Below are positions 42,242-51,058 of a DNA stretch of 64,000 nucleotides, one piece after another. Each line of letters opens with the position of its first letter. Positions within the stretch are counted from its first letter, which is position 1. The notes beneath the pieces were generated by a model. The model was not told the DNA's origin. It saw only the letters and a program-made list of their open reading frames with translations, and made no database searches. Source of the DNA: Bradyrhizobium sp. WSM471 (GTDB lineage Bacteria; Pseudomonadota; Alphaproteobacteria; Rhizobiales; Xanthobacteraceae). Location of the stretch: contig NZ_CM001442.1 of NCBI RefSeq assembly GCF_000244915.1, positions 4,154,001 through 4,218,000 on the forward strand. The letters are read 5' to 3'. A program made the position numbers and the translations under genes.

Positions 42242-42301
42242 CTACTGCGCTAACTCTGGCAGATTTCGACGATAGCTCTTTGCCCTGCCCATTAGACGCA
42301 T
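42242..42301 (-). CDS. 19-residue leader ORF ahead of the FGE gene
   Basis: Encodes MRLMGRAKSYRRNLPELAQ, from ATG 42301 to TAG 42244-42242. A purine-rich ribosome site (AGAGGGGA) lies about 7 nt upstream. The stop is five bases before the hairpin at 42237, so a terminating ribosome would cover its first arm and open the site for the FGE gene. The peptide is basic and has no hydrophobic stretch. Could also be a chance ORF. Confidence 0.45.
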   Translation of the reverse strand: MRLMGRAKSYRRNLPELAQ

Positions 42302-42709
42302 TGTCTGGTCCCCTCTTTTTTGGCGCTCGGGGGAGAGGAGGACGCTGCATTGCGTCAACATCTCTTTCCTTTGCACGCACGTTTTCGAGCACGCGGCAAA
42401 TCCATGCCGCGTCCGCTCTGCCATCCGCAGAGCGCGTCCGCTGAATATCGCTAAGGTTGTAAACGGTATCCGAAGATTGGACGGCTGTGATGTGCAGATT
42501 GTGCCAGTCTGCGTGGGTAGTTGGTGAGACCTAATTCCCCATGACGCAAATCCCCAACGCAGAGGCACTTCAGCGGCAAATCTTGCAACAAACTCGACGA
42601 TGATTTGCCTCAAAACGCGAACCCAGCTTGTCGCACCCACCTCGCGTTGTGGTGGTGCTTCGCTATCGCCTGCCGCAGAATTGTCGCGCTTCAGTAACAC
42701 GGTACAGCC
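42302..42709. other. Divergent intergenic region, FGE leader/AraC
   Basis: About 400 bp without a convincing gene. Composition is less GC-rich than the surroundings. It should contain the promoters for the FGE transcript and the divergent AraC gene. A 186-codon open frame on the minus strand over this region lacks normal coding composition except at its last 19 codons. Confidence 0.45.
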
Positions 42710-43696
42710 ATGGGGCAATTCCTTCTGGTTGATTCGCGCAAGCTGGATGGTTTCGAAGGTCTTCAGCAGGCCGTCCACGGCTCGCATGTCGATGTGATGC
42801 AACTCGGCCGCGGTCGGTTGCGCGGAACGTTATCCCATGTCGGCATCGGCGACTTCTCGCTCAGCATTGGTGCTTTCAACGTCGGCATGCGCACGCAGCG
42901 GGTTTCCAGCGACGACAGACTGATCATCGGGATGCTGCTTGCGGCCGAAGAGCGCGTCGCCCACTGGTCGTTCGACATGCAGCTCAACGATGTGCTCGTC
43001 ATTCCGCCGCGGCTCGAACATGACGGTGTTTTTCACGGCGGCTCCGCCTACGCCGCCATGCGGTTCGACCTCAACGAGGTCGCGACGCTGTTCGGCGGAG
43101 AAGCACGGCTGAGCGACCCCGACACATGGCGCAGCCGCGGTCATTTCCGCGCGCACATCGAGACCGGCGCGATCGCCTCGCGCCGCCTGGTCCGGATCAT
43201 GTCGCACCTGCGCGACAACAAACATGGGTTGACGCCATCAACTGCCGAGTTCTGGAAGCGATCGATCGCAGAATGCATGGCTGCCAACGTCGCGTCGTCG
43301 CTGCCACCCGATGGCAACGGCTGGCTGCCTTCCGCGCGACGGCTGGTCCGCAAGGTCGAGGAGTTTCTCGACGACGCCGGCACGCGTCCGGTGCATGTTT
43401 CGGAAATTTGCGCGGTGCTCGGCGTATCGCGGCGTACCCTGCACCGCGCCTTTCAGGAGGTATTCGGCCTCGGTCCGGCCAGCTTCCTCAGGCACAAGCG
43501 TCTCTGCGCTGTTCACTCCATCCTGCACCAGAGCGCACCCGGCTCGACCACCGTGACAGCCGTCGCCATGCAGCAGGGCTTTTACGAACTCGGCCGGTTT
43601 TCGCAATATTACTTTGCAATGTTCGGGGAGCGTCCGTCGCAAACGCTTGGAATTACGATGCTGCAGCCAGTCGAAGACGACATCGCCAGAGCCTAG
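42710..43696 (+). CDS. AraC-family transcriptional regulator
   Basis: 328 aa. N-terminal half is a cupin-like sensor region without clear relatives (LSIGAFNVGMRTQRVSSDDRL, VLVIPPRLEHDGVFHGGS). The C-terminal AraC domain has PVHVSEICAVLGVSRRTLHRAFQEVFG and VTAVAMQQGFYELGRFSQYYFAMFGERPSQTL. It starts at ATG 42710 and is divergent from the FGE gene, its most likely target. Not close to the AraC protein at 2571. Ligand unknown. Confidence 0.87.
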   Translation: MGQFLLVDSRKLDGFEGLQQAVHGSHVDVMQLGRGRLRGTLSHVGIGDFSLSIGAFNVGMRTQRVSSDDRLIIGMLLAAEERVAHWSFDMQLNDVLVIPPRLEHDGVFHGGSAYAAMRFDLNEVATLFGGEARLSDPDTWRSRGHFRAHIETGAIASRRLVRIMSHLRDNKHGLTPSTAEFWKRSIAECMAANVASSLPPDGNGWLPSARRLVRKVEEFLDDAGTRPVHVSEICAVLGVSRRTLHRAFQEVFGLGPASFLRHKRLCAVHSILHQSAPGSTTVTAVAMQQGFYELGRFSQYYFAMFGERPSQTLGITMLQPVEDDIARA

Positions 43697-43766
43697 CGCT
43701 CTGGGCCCGGACCGCGACCGACGCCATGATCGCATGCATGCCGGTGTTTTGCCGGCGTGAAACGGC

Positions 43767-43828
43767 GAAAAAAACCGTCATGAAAACAACCAGATGGCTA
43801 CTGTGCATGGGGTTGTTTTCACGGTTTT
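43767..43828 (-). terminator. Bidirectional-looking terminator between AraC and MCP genes
   Basis: AAAACCGT (43771-43778) and GAAAACAACC (43782-43791) pair with GGTTGTTTTC (43811-43820) and ACGGTTTT (43821-43828), a stem of 18 bp with a 3-nt bulge and a loop of 19. On the minus strand it ends in eight T residues, strong for the MCP-like gene. The plus side has only four. Confidence 0.85.
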
Positions 43829-43856
43829 GAGTTGGATAGGCAGGCCGCCTCCAGCT

Positions 43857-44933
43857 TCAGGCCCCGCAGACGATCACGCCATACCAGCCGAGCCCGCGAT
43901 AGGTTTCGTAGCCCGGCGTGGCATGGAACGCGACCAGCGTGCCCGAGCGGTCCTGATAGAAGCCGGAGCGCTGGCCGTCCAGCGAGAGCGAGATGCGCTC
44001 GCTGAGGATGCCCTGGCCGTCCGAGGCGGCGATGATGCGAAGATTGGAATCGACCAGCAGCACGCGCGCCTTGTCGCTGTCGCCGACGCGCACGCCTTGC
44101 ACGATGGCGCGGGCCTGTGCCTCCCAGTCGAAATGGATGGCGAGCACGCCGATTGGCGCGCCGTTGGCATGGCCGCCGGCGCGGACGCTGGCGCAATAGG
44201 TCGCGACCTGGGCATTGCCGAGCAGCGGCTGATTTTCGACGTCGCCGGCGACATAGTCGTCGCCCGAGCGCAGGGTATTGGCCTCGCGAAACCATTTGGT
44301 GTGGGCGACGTTCTGGCCGACGGTGCGAAAGCGGTCGGCGCGGCCGTTGGCGATGACGTTGCCGTCGAGGTCGCAGAGCCAGAGGTCAAGATAGACGGTG
44401 TAGGCTCCCAGGATCACGCCGAGACGCTGCGAGGCATGGGACACGGCCGCGCCGTCGGGCGAGGCCGCGCAATCGACCAACGCGGAATCGGTCGCCCACC
44501 AGCGCACGTCGCAGGTCCGTTCATAGAGATTGCGGTCGATCAACTCGATGGCGTTGAGCGAGAGATCGACCATGCGCTCGCCGCGCGAGCGCTGGCTCAT
44601 CCGGTCGATCGAGGAGACGAGATCGCCGGTCCGTTTCGTCAGCTGGCTTTCGAGCTCGCGGGCGATGGCCTCGACCTGCTGGCCGACGCCGCGGACCTCC
44701 TGCGCCACCACCGCGAAGCCCGCGCCCTGCGCGCCGGCGCGGGAGCTTTCGATCAGCGCGTTCAGCGCCAGCATCTTCATCTGGTTGGTGATCTGCTGGA
44801 TCGCCTTGGTCTTGTCGACCGCGATCTGGTTGACCTCCGCGGTGAGGCGATTGATCAGCGCGGAGATGTCGGACTCATCATCAGCGGGTTCATTTGCGAT
44901 CGGCTTGGCTTTGAGACCCAGCGCAGCAGACAT
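43857..44933 (-). CDS. Cytoplasmic MCP-like protein with reversed domain order
   Basis: 358 aa from ATG 44933 (MSAALGLKAK), with AAGGGA upstream. An earlier frame start adds 18 basic residues and is less likely. Residues about 20-110 carry the tip of a methyl-accepting chemotaxis domain (IQQITNQMKMLALNALIESSRAG, GFAVVAQEVRGVGQQ). Residues about 140-358 look like a Cache-type sensor (VILGAYTVYLDLWLCDLDGN, GVLAIHFDW, VLLVDSNLRIIAASD). No membrane segment, and no HAMP. The signalling part precedes the sensor and is much shorter than in normal MCPs. It may act with a kinase or c-di-GMP system in place of the flagellar array. Confidence 0.8.
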   Translation of the reverse strand: MSAALGLKAKPIANEPADDESDISALINRLTAEVNQIAVDKTKAIQQITNQMKMLALNALIESSRAGAQGAGFAVVAQEVRGVGQQVEAIARELESQLTKRTGDLVSSIDRMSQRSRGERMVDLSLNAIELIDRNLYERTCDVRWWATDSALVDCAASPDGAAVSHASQRLGVILGAYTVYLDLWLCDLDGNVIANGRADRFRTVGQNVAHTKWFREANTLRSGDDYVAGDVENQPLLGNAQVATYCASVRAGGHANGAPIGVLAIHFDWEAQARAIVQGVRVGDSDKARVLLVDSNLRIIAASDGQGILSERISLSLDGQRSGFYQDRSGTLVAFHATPGYETYRGLGWYGVIVCGA

Positions 44934-45204
44934 CGGGGGCTTCCCTTGGCAATGAGGTCTGATCTGCAACGAACCCGGAACAACCACTACAGATCGAATA
45001 CATTTCTTTTTCGAAGATTCCGCCTAACGCCTGCTTAATTTGCTGTTTTGCGGAATGCTCAAATGATAGTCAGTGCGCGTAGCAAAGCGGCAATCCACCG
45101 CTTTGTGCGGCGCAGACATTGCAAATCCCGGGGGATTGCGAGCCAATCGTGCCATCGGCCGGAGGATGCAATACCTCCGGCTTCCAGGTTCCTCAAACCG
45201 ACCG

Positions 45205-47052
45205 ATGTTCATGACGCCGCCCGCCACCGCCTTGCCTGTCGAAGCGCCCCAGGCGTTCCTGGGGGTGGCGCGCTCGCTCACCGACAAGCTCTGGCGCGAT
45301 CGGCTGGATGCGCGCGGGGCGGCGAAGGCGCTTGCCATCGTGCAGCGCCACCAACTGCCCGAGCTGCTGGCGCGGGTGCTGGCAGGCCGCGGTGTCGACA
45401 GCGACGCCGTCGCAGATTTCCTCGATCCAACCATACGCAAGCTTCTGCCGGACCCGTTCACGGTGACGGAGATGGAGGCCGCCGCGAAGCGGATCGCGGA
45501 TGCCGCAGGGAACGGCGAGAAGGTCGCGATCTTCGGCGACTACGATGTCGACGGCGCGACCTCGGCGGCGCTGCTGACCTGGCATCTGCGCCATTGCGGG
45601 CTTGATCCGCTGATCCACATTCCCGACCGCATCTTCGAGGGCTACGGGCCCAACACGGAAGCCGTGCGTGCGCTGGCCGAAAAGGGCGCCACGCTGCTCG
45701 TCACCGTCGATTGCGGCACCACCAGCATCGAGCCGCTCGCCGAAGCAAAACGTCTCGGCATGTCGGTCGTCGTGATCGACCATCATCAGGCCGGCACGGA
45801 ATTGCCGGAGGTCGACGCCTTGGTCAATCCGAACCGGCTCGACGATCTCTCCGGTCTCGGCCATCTCGCCGCCGTGGGCCTCGTGCTGGTGACGCTGGTC
45901 GCGGTCAATCGTGAACTACGCCAGCGCGGTTTCTGGAATGCGGAGATGCCCGAGCCGGACCTGCTCGGCATGCTGCATCACGTTGCGCTCGGCACGGTTG
46001 CCGATGTCGCGCCGCTGATCGGTCTCAACCGCGCTTTCGTCGCCAAGGGCCTGATCGCGATGCGGCGCCGCGACCATGTCGGCCACACCGCGCTGATGGA
46101 TGTGGCGCGGCTCAACGGCCCGCCGGAGGCCTGGCATCTCGGCTTCATGCTGGGACCGCGCATCAATGCCGGCGGCCGCATCGGCCGCGCCGACCTCGGC
46201 GTGCGGCTGCTTTTGGAGGGTGACAGCGTCGAGGCCGCGCGGATCGCAGCCGAACTCGACCGCCTCAACAGCGAGCGCCGGATCATCGAGCAGGCCGCCG
46301 AAGCGCAGGCCGAAGCCGAGGCGCTGGCCTCGATCGGACTCGAGGACAAGATCGGCGTGATCGTGACGGCCTCCGAAGGCTGGCATCCGGGGGTGGTCGG
46401 TCTCGTTGCATCCCGGTTGAAGGAGAAGTTCTCGAGGCCCGCCTTCGCGATCGCGCTGGAGCCCGGCGGCATCGGCACCGGCTCCGGCCGCTCGATTGCC
46501 GGCGTCGATCTCGGCAAGGCAGTGCGTCAGGCGGTCACCGACGGCATTCTGCTCAAGGGCGGCGGCCACGCGATGGCTGCGGGCGTCACGCTGCGGAAGG
46601 AAAAGCTCGCCGAATTTCGCGCCTATCTCGAGCATGCGTTGGCGCGCGACGTTGCCGAGGCGCGCCACGTCAACGAGCTCTACATCGACGGCGCGGTCTC
46701 CGCGCGCGCGGTGACCACCGAGCTTGCAACGACGCTCAACCGCGCTGGTCCCTTCGGCAGCGGCAATCCGGAAGTCGTGTTGGCGCTGCCGGCGCACCAG
46801 CTCGTCTATGCCGACGAGGTGGGGCAGGCACATTTGAGGCTGCGCTTCAAGTCGGGCGACGGTGCCATCGTCAACGGCATCGCGTTCCGTTCGATCGGAC
46901 AGAAGCTCGGCAACGCGCTCGTTGCCAATCGCGGCCAGCAATTGCATGTCGCGGGATCATTGTCGGTCGATCGCTATCAGGGCGCCGAGCGTGTGCAATT
47001 CCGCGTCATCGACGTCGCGCTACCCGACCAGGGACCATCCATGATTAGATAG
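45205..47052 (+). CDS. recJ: Single-stranded-DNA-specific exonuclease RecJ
   Basis: 615 aa. DHH phosphoesterase core: AIFGDYDVDGATSAALL with DYDVDG at 112-117, LVTVDCGTTS, VVIDHHQAG, then the DHHA1 domain with LKGGGHAMAAG and a C-terminal OB-like part ending RVIDVALPDQ. A 5'-3' exonuclease on single-stranded DNA in recombination and mismatch repair. The start is uncertain among ATG 45166, 45205 and 45211; homologs begin around MTPP, which suits 45205/45211. In several alphaproteobacteria recJ directly follows glpX, which here lies 20 kb upstream. Confidence 0.93.
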   Translation: MFMTPPATALPVEAPQAFLGVARSLTDKLWRDRLDARGAAKALAIVQRHQLPELLARVLAGRGVDSDAVADFLDPTIRKLLPDPFTVTEMEAAAKRIADAAGNGEKVAIFGDYDVDGATSAALLTWHLRHCGLDPLIHIPDRIFEGYGPNTEAVRALAEKGATLLVTVDCGTTSIEPLAEAKRLGMSVVVIDHHQAGTELPEVDALVNPNRLDDLSGLGHLAAVGLVLVTLVAVNRELRQRGFWNAEMPEPDLLGMLHHVALGTVADVAPLIGLNRAFVAKGLIAMRRRDHVGHTALMDVARLNGPPEAWHLGFMLGPRINAGGRIGRADLGVRLLLEGDSVEAARIAAELDRLNSERRIIEQAAEAQAEAEALASIGLEDKIGVIVTASEGWHPGVVGLVASRLKEKFSRPAFAIALEPGGIGTGSGRSIAGVDLGKAVRQAVTDGILLKGGGHAMAAGVTLRKEKLAEFRAYLEHALARDVAEARHVNELYIDGAVSARAVTTELATTLNRAGPFGSGNPEVVLALPAHQLVYADEVGQAHLRLRFKSGDGAIVNGIAFRSIGQKLGNALVANRGQQLHVAGSLSVDRYQGAERVQFRVIDVALPDQGPSMIR

Positions 47053-47096
47053 GCCCGGCAAACAACAAAAAACGAATAGCAAAAAAGGGAGTGAAC

Positions 47097-47906
47097 ATGG
47101 CAGGGCAGGTTGAGGGAAAGGTCGCGCTGGTGACGGGCGGGGCCTCCGGCATCGGCGAGGCCGTCGTCGAGTTGTTCGCGCGCGAGGGCGCCATCGTCAT
47201 TGCCACCGACATCGACGAGCTGCGCGGCCCCGAGCTCGCCAATCGCATCACCAAGGCCGGCGGCAAGGCGATTTTCCTGGAGCAGGACGTCACTAGCGAA
47301 GAGCGCTGGATCGAGATCACAGCCGAGATCACGAAGCGCTTTGGCCAGCTCGATATTCTCGTCTCCAATGCCGGCATCGGCATCGCCGTGCCCTCGATCG
47401 TCGACATGACGCTCAGCGACTGGCGCAGGCAGAACGCGATCAACCTCGACGGCGTCTTCCTCTCGGTGAAGCATTGCCTGCCCTTGATGCGCAAGACCGG
47501 CGGCGGCTCGATCGTCATGATGTCCTCGCTTGCGGGCTTGCGCGGCGCACCCGGGCTGTCGGCCTATTCGGCGACCAAGGGAGGCGTGCGGCTGTTCGCA
47601 AAGTCGATCGCGATGGAGTGCGCTGCCGCCGGCGACGGCATCCGCGTCAACTCCGTCCATCCCGGCATCATCGACACGCCGATCTGGGGCAAGATCCCGA
47701 CCGGCGCGACAGGCGCCGGCCAGAACGCACCGATCGATCCCGAAGAGCGCGCCCGGCTTGTCGCACCGCTGGGTCGGGCCGGACAGGCTGCGGAGATTGC
47801 CTCCGGCGTGCTGTATCTGGCCTCAGATGCCTCACGCTACGTCACCGGCAGCGAGCTCGTCATCGACGGCGGCATAAACGCCGGTGGCGTGCCACGGCGG
47901 CAATAA
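47097..47906 (+). CDS. Short-chain dehydrogenase/reductase
   Basis: 269 aa from ATG 47097 (AAGGGAGTG upstream). TGGASGIG at 13-20, NAG at 91-93, and catalytic Ser144, Tyr157 and Lys161. C-terminus YVTGSELVIDGGINAGG. Resembles cyclohexanol or glucose-1-dehydrogenase type SDRs; the substrate is not clear. It lies 44 bp after recJ and 109 bp ahead of the class II aldolase gene on the same strand, so the three may be read together, although the functions do not obviously connect. Confidence 0.9.
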   Translation: MAGQVEGKVALVTGGASGIGEAVVELFAREGAIVIATDIDELRGPELANRITKAGGKAIFLEQDVTSEERWIEITAEITKRFGQLDILVSNAGIGIAVPSIVDMTLSDWRRQNAINLDGVFLSVKHCLPLMRKTGGGSIVMMSSLAGLRGAPGLSAYSATKGGVRLFAKSIAMECAAAGDGIRVNSVHPGIIDTPIWGKIPTGATGAGQNAPIDPEERARLVAPLGRAGQAAEIASGVLYLASDASRYVTGSELVIDGGINAGGVPRRQ

Positions 47907-48015
47907 GCCGCCGCGCGGGGCGCGAAGGGCAGGGTGGCGCCCGCAGGGGCTGACGTGCAAGCGTCGTCCCTGTACAACGCGGGCGTCCTCCGACCGACAG
48001 AGGTGTCCTCCCGCC

Positions 48016-48813
48016 ATGGCGCACAGCCTTCACTCTTCGTCATCCACGCCCGCAACATTTCGCTCGAACCGTCCGGATCTCGCGAGCGATGCGATCCGCA
48101 GCGCGCGCGAGGATCTTGCCGCCTGCTTCCGCATGGCTGCGCGCAACGGCTTTGAGGAGGGCATCTGCAACCACTTCTCCGCGGTGGTGCCTGGCCATGA
48201 CGACCTCTTCCTGGTCAATCCCTACGGCTACGCCTTCCGCGAGCTGACCGCGTCAAAACTTCTGATCTGCGACTTCCACGGCAACGTGCTCGACGGCGAG
48301 GGCGTGCCCGAGGCGACCGCGTTCTATATCCATGCCGAGATGCACAAGCGCCTGCCGCGCGCCAAGGTCGCCTTCCACACCCACATGCCCTACGCCACGG
48401 CGCTGTCGATGACCGAGGGCGATCCGCTGATCTGGGCCGGCCAGACCGCGCTGAAATTCTACGGTCGCACGGCTGTGGACCGCAACTACAACGGCCTCGC
48501 ACTCGACAACCGCGAAGGCGCGCGCATCGCATCCGCCGTTGGGGATGCCGATATCATCTTCATGAAGCATCACGGCGTGATGGTGCTGGCCCCAACCATC
48601 GCGGAAGCCTGGGACGATCTCTACTATCTCGAACGCGCCGCCGAGGTGCAGGTGCTGGCAATGTCGACGGGGCGACAGGTGCTGCCGGTCGATCCTGCGA
48701 TTGCGGCCGAGACCTACAGGCAGATGCGCGAGGGCGATTCCGAATCCGCGCGGCTGCATCTTGCTGCAATCCGGCGGCAGCTCGATGCGGAAGAGCCGCA
48801 ATATAGGCACTGA
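48016..48813 (+). CDS. Class II aldolase/adducin-family protein
   Basis: 265 aa. AraD/adducin fold: GFEEGICNHFSAVVPG, the zinc motif VAFHTHMPYATAL with two His, and MKHHGVMVLAPTIAEAWDDLYYLERAAEVQ with the later His. Zinc-dependent aldol cleavage or decarboxylation of a sugar- or hydroxy-acid is typical. The usual acidic catalytic residue could not be placed with certainty. Start at ATG 48016. Together with the SDR it may form a small catabolic pair. Convergent with the transglycosylase gene, only 6 bp apart. Confidence 0.87.
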   Translation: MAHSLHSSSSTPATFRSNRPDLASDAIRSAREDLAACFRMAARNGFEEGICNHFSAVVPGHDDLFLVNPYGYAFRELTASKLLICDFHGNVLDGEGVPEATAFYIHAEMHKRLPRAKVAFHTHMPYATALSMTEGDPLIWAGQTALKFYGRTAVDRNYNGLALDNREGARIASAVGDADIIFMKHHGVMVLAPTIAEAWDDLYYLERAAEVQVLAMSTGRQVLPVDPAIAAETYRQMREGDSESARLHLAAIRRQLDAEEPQYRH

Positions 48814-48819
48814 GCCTGC

Positions 48820-50049
48820 CTACGACCCCTGCCGCAGCTTTGCCAGCACCTTCAACCCGCCATAGCCGTCCGCGGGCGTGATGCCCGCGCGCTGCTGAAA
48901 ATCCTTGATTGCCTTCATGGTGTCGTTGCCGACACGGCCGTCGGTGCCGCCAGTGTCGAAACCGGCCTTGGTCAGGCGTGTCTGCATCTCCTGCACCTCG
49001 GCGAGCGTCAGCGCGCGCTCGGAGCCGGGGAACGGCTGGATGAAGGGCGGGGCGCCGAGGCAGCGGTCGCCGAGATGGCAGATCGCCAGCGCATAGTTCA
49101 TCGAGGGATTGTAGCTCTTCACCGCGTTGAAATTCGGTCCCAACAGGAACGTCGGTCCGCCAGCAACCGGGGTCCACATCTGCGCGGATGCGGAGACTTG
49201 CGGGAACGGTTGGCCGTCGGCGCGGGTGACGCCGGCCGCCTGCCAAGCCGCATAGGTCCGGGTGCCGCTCATCTCACCGGGCGCGCGCACCTCGTAGCCC
49301 CAATGCTCGCCGCGGTGCCATTTGCCCCGGTTGACGAGATATTTTGCGGTCGAGCCCAGCGCATCGTCGGGCTTGCCGAACGGCGAGACCTTGCCGTCGC
49401 CGTCATAGTCGATGCCGACATTGAGCCAGACTTCCGGCATCCATTGCGAATGCCCCATCGCGCCGGCCCAGGATCCCTGCATCTGCTCCGGCGTGCTCCA
49501 GCCCTTGTCGACGATGCGTAGCGCGTTGATCAGCTCGGTCTCCCAATAGGCTTTTCGGCGCGGCTCGTTCCAGGCGAGGGCGGCGAGAGAGGGAAACACC
49601 GGCGTCATGTGGTTCTGCTGCACCAGCGGATCGCCATAGGCGGACTCGACGCCCCACAGCGCCAGCAGCGTACCGCGCTCGACGCCGAAATCGCGCTCGA
49701 TGCGTGCAAGCAGCGCCTCGTTGTTCTTCAGCGCGATCTTGCCGTTGATGATGCGCCAGTCAGAGACGCGGCGGTTGATGTATTGCCAGACCTGCTCATG
49801 GAATTCGGGCTGGTTGCGCATCTGCTTGAACACGCTCATGTCGGGCTCGACCCGCGCCATCGCGCGCTGCCAGGTCGCAGCCGAGATGCCCTTGGCCATT
49901 GCACGCGCGCGAAAGCCCTCGCGCCATTCCTCGAAGCCTGGAGGCGCGGCCAGGATCCGCGTTGGGATTGCGATGAGTGCGGCTGCGCCCAGCGTGGATC
50001 GAAGCAGAGCGCGGCGGCTGCGAGAGGCCATGGAATCAGCGTGTTTCAT
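48820..50049 (-). CDS. Lytic murein transglycosylase with peptidoglycan-binding domain
   Basis: 409 aa of the MltB/SLT_2 family. N-terminal twin-Arg-like export signal (SRSRRALLRSTLGAAALIAIP). The catalytic domain has LALWGVESAYGD with Glu135, GSWAGAMGHSQWMP and FLLGPNFNAVKSYNPSMNYAL. A C-terminal peptidoglycan_binding_1 repeat (LTLAEVQEMQTRLTKAGFDTGGTDGRVGNDTMKAIKDFQ) follows. It cleaves glycan strands to 1,6-anhydromuramyl ends in the periplasm. Lacks the lipobox of MltB itself, so it is probably soluble. Confidence 0.92.
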   Translation of the reverse strand: MKHADSMASRSRRALLRSTLGAAALIAIPTRILAAPPGFEEWREGFRARAMAKGISAATWQRAMARVEPDMSVFKQMRNQPEFHEQVWQYINRRVSDWRIINGKIALKNNEALLARIERDFGVERGTLLALWGVESAYGDPLVQQNHMTPVFPSLAALAWNEPRRKAYWETELINALRIVDKGWSTPEQMQGSWAGAMGHSQWMPEVWLNVGIDYDGDGKVSPFGKPDDALGSTAKYLVNRGKWHRGEHWGYEVRAPGEMSGTRTYAAWQAAGVTRADGQPFPQVSASAQMWTPVAGGPTFLLGPNFNAVKSYNPSMNYALAICHLGDRCLGAPPFIQPFPGSERALTLAEVQEMQTRLTKAGFDTGGTDGRVGNDTMKAIKDFQQRAGITPADGYGGLKVLAKLRQGS

Positions 50050-50184
50050 GGACCCATTCTAGCGGGAAACATGGCGGCTGTGACCCGGTTCCTGGAACTG
50101 GAGGAAGAGACGAAGGCCCCGCGTTCCCCGGAACAAACTGTCGCACTCCCGCATTCCCCCAGCACCAATTTGGAGGAGGAGAAG

Positions 50185-50445
50185 ATGAGGAAATATCTGT
50201 TTGCCGCCGCCATGGTCACCGCCATCGCCGCGCCCGCGTTTGCCGACGAAGTCGGCGTTCATGTCGGCCCGGTCGGTGCCGGCGTGACGGTCGGACAGTC
50301 TCACGAATATCGTGAGCGGGACCGCGATCGCGACCGCACCACGGTCATCAGGGAGCGCGAGCCCGCCGACCGCACCACGGTGATCAAGAAGGAAGATGAA
50401 TTCGGCAATCGCAGCAAGACCGTGATTCATCACGACAACGACTGA
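50185..50445 (+). CDS. Small secreted charged protein
   Basis: 86 aa from ATG 50185 with GGAGGAGGAGAA just upstream. Signal peptide (MRKYLFAAAMVTAIAAPAFA) and a mature part HVGPVGAGVTVGQSHEY followed by an Arg/Asp-rich repeat (RERDRDRDRTTVIRERE) and TVIKKEDEFGNRSKTVIHHD. Many rhizobia carry such periplasmic proteins; no function is known. A GC-rich hairpin follows at 50453-50477. Confidence 0.8.
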   Translation: MRKYLFAAAMVTAIAAPAFADEVGVHVGPVGAGVTVGQSHEYRERDRDRDRTTVIREREPADRTTVIKKEDEFGNRSKTVIHHDND

Positions 50446-50452
50446 TGAAGTG

Positions 50453-50477
50453 GGGCCCCGGCCGATCGCCGGGGCCC
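50453..50477 (+). terminator. GC-rich hairpin downstream of the secreted protein gene
   Basis: GGGCCCCGGC (50453-50462) pairs with GCCGGGGCCC (50468-50477) with a 5-nt loop. Very stable, but not followed by a T tract, so termination may be incomplete. Confidence 0.55.
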
Positions 50478-50517
50478 GCCGTCGCACGCAGTCCATTCAT
50501 CGAGAATTCGGGGTGGA

Positions 50518-50769
50518 ATGAAGATACGCGCGCATGCGGAAAGCCATGTCGTCGAGCTCGACGACGGCTCGCAATGGCAGATCTTTCCCGGCGATCTCGC
50601 GACCACGCTGAGCTGGAAGCCCGAAACCGATCTGCACCTGGAGCGAAGCGGCGACCAGGTGAGTTCGCATGAGCTGGTCAATGACGCCGATCAAAGCCGC
50701 GTGCGGGTGATCGCAGCGGGCGAGGCTTGGCCTGATGGCGAAGTTAAGAAAGTGTTGAAGGGCGGGTAG
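50518..50769 (+). CDS. Small hypothetical protein
   Basis: 83 aa, soluble, no signal. Two beta-hairpin-like stretches are visible: AESHVVELDDGSQWQIFPGD near the start and SRVRVIAAGEAWPDGEVKK near the end, with TTLSWKPETDLHLE between. No known family recognised. ATG 50518 has a GGGGTG site just upstream. Stands alone between a hairpin and the next small gene. Codon use matches the host. Confidence 0.65.
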   Translation: MKIRAHAESHVVELDDGSQWQIFPGDLATTLSWKPETDLHLERSGDQVSSHELVNDADQSRVRVIAAGEAWPDGEVKKVLKGG

Positions 50770-50854
50770 GGCGCGCCCGCAACGGGTCGGATATCCCCAA
50801 TTTTGAGCCTGTCACTTTACGGTCGGTTTGCTTCCGTCTGCGCACAATCCGTGA

Positions 50855-51031
50855 ATGCAGGAGCTGTTCGACATCATCTGCGCCAATCCCTGGCCGTTCG
50901 GCGCCGGGTTGTTCGTCGTGATCCTGATGATCCTCGCGGAGAACTTTGGGCGCGGTATTCAAGGCGACGGCGCAGTCAGTGACTTCTCGGATTCGGACGG
51001 TGGCGGCTGCGGCGACGGAGGAGGTGACTAG
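50855..51031 (+). CDS. Small membrane protein with Gly/Asp-rich tail
   Basis: 58 aa: MQELFDIICANPWPFGAG, then one membrane helix (LFVVILMILAEN), then a soluble tail with GDGAVSDFSDSDGGGCGDGG. The C-terminal Ser/Asp/Gly/Cys cluster resembles short anchored proteins of the same genus; function unknown. ATG 50855, preceded by GTGA but without a clear ribosome site. Convergent with the MarR gene 27 bp further on. Confidence 0.55.
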   Translation: MQELFDIICANPWPFGAGLFVVILMILAENFGRGIQGDGAVSDFSDSDGGGCGDGGGD

Positions 51032-51058
51032 GTCCCACCAGCGGCGAACGCGCTTCGC

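Noticed and set aside
43794..45038. A 414-codon open frame on the plus strand over the MCP-like gene
   Set aside because: Antisense shadow without any recognisable motif; the minus strand carries the conserved MCP tip and a strong terminator.
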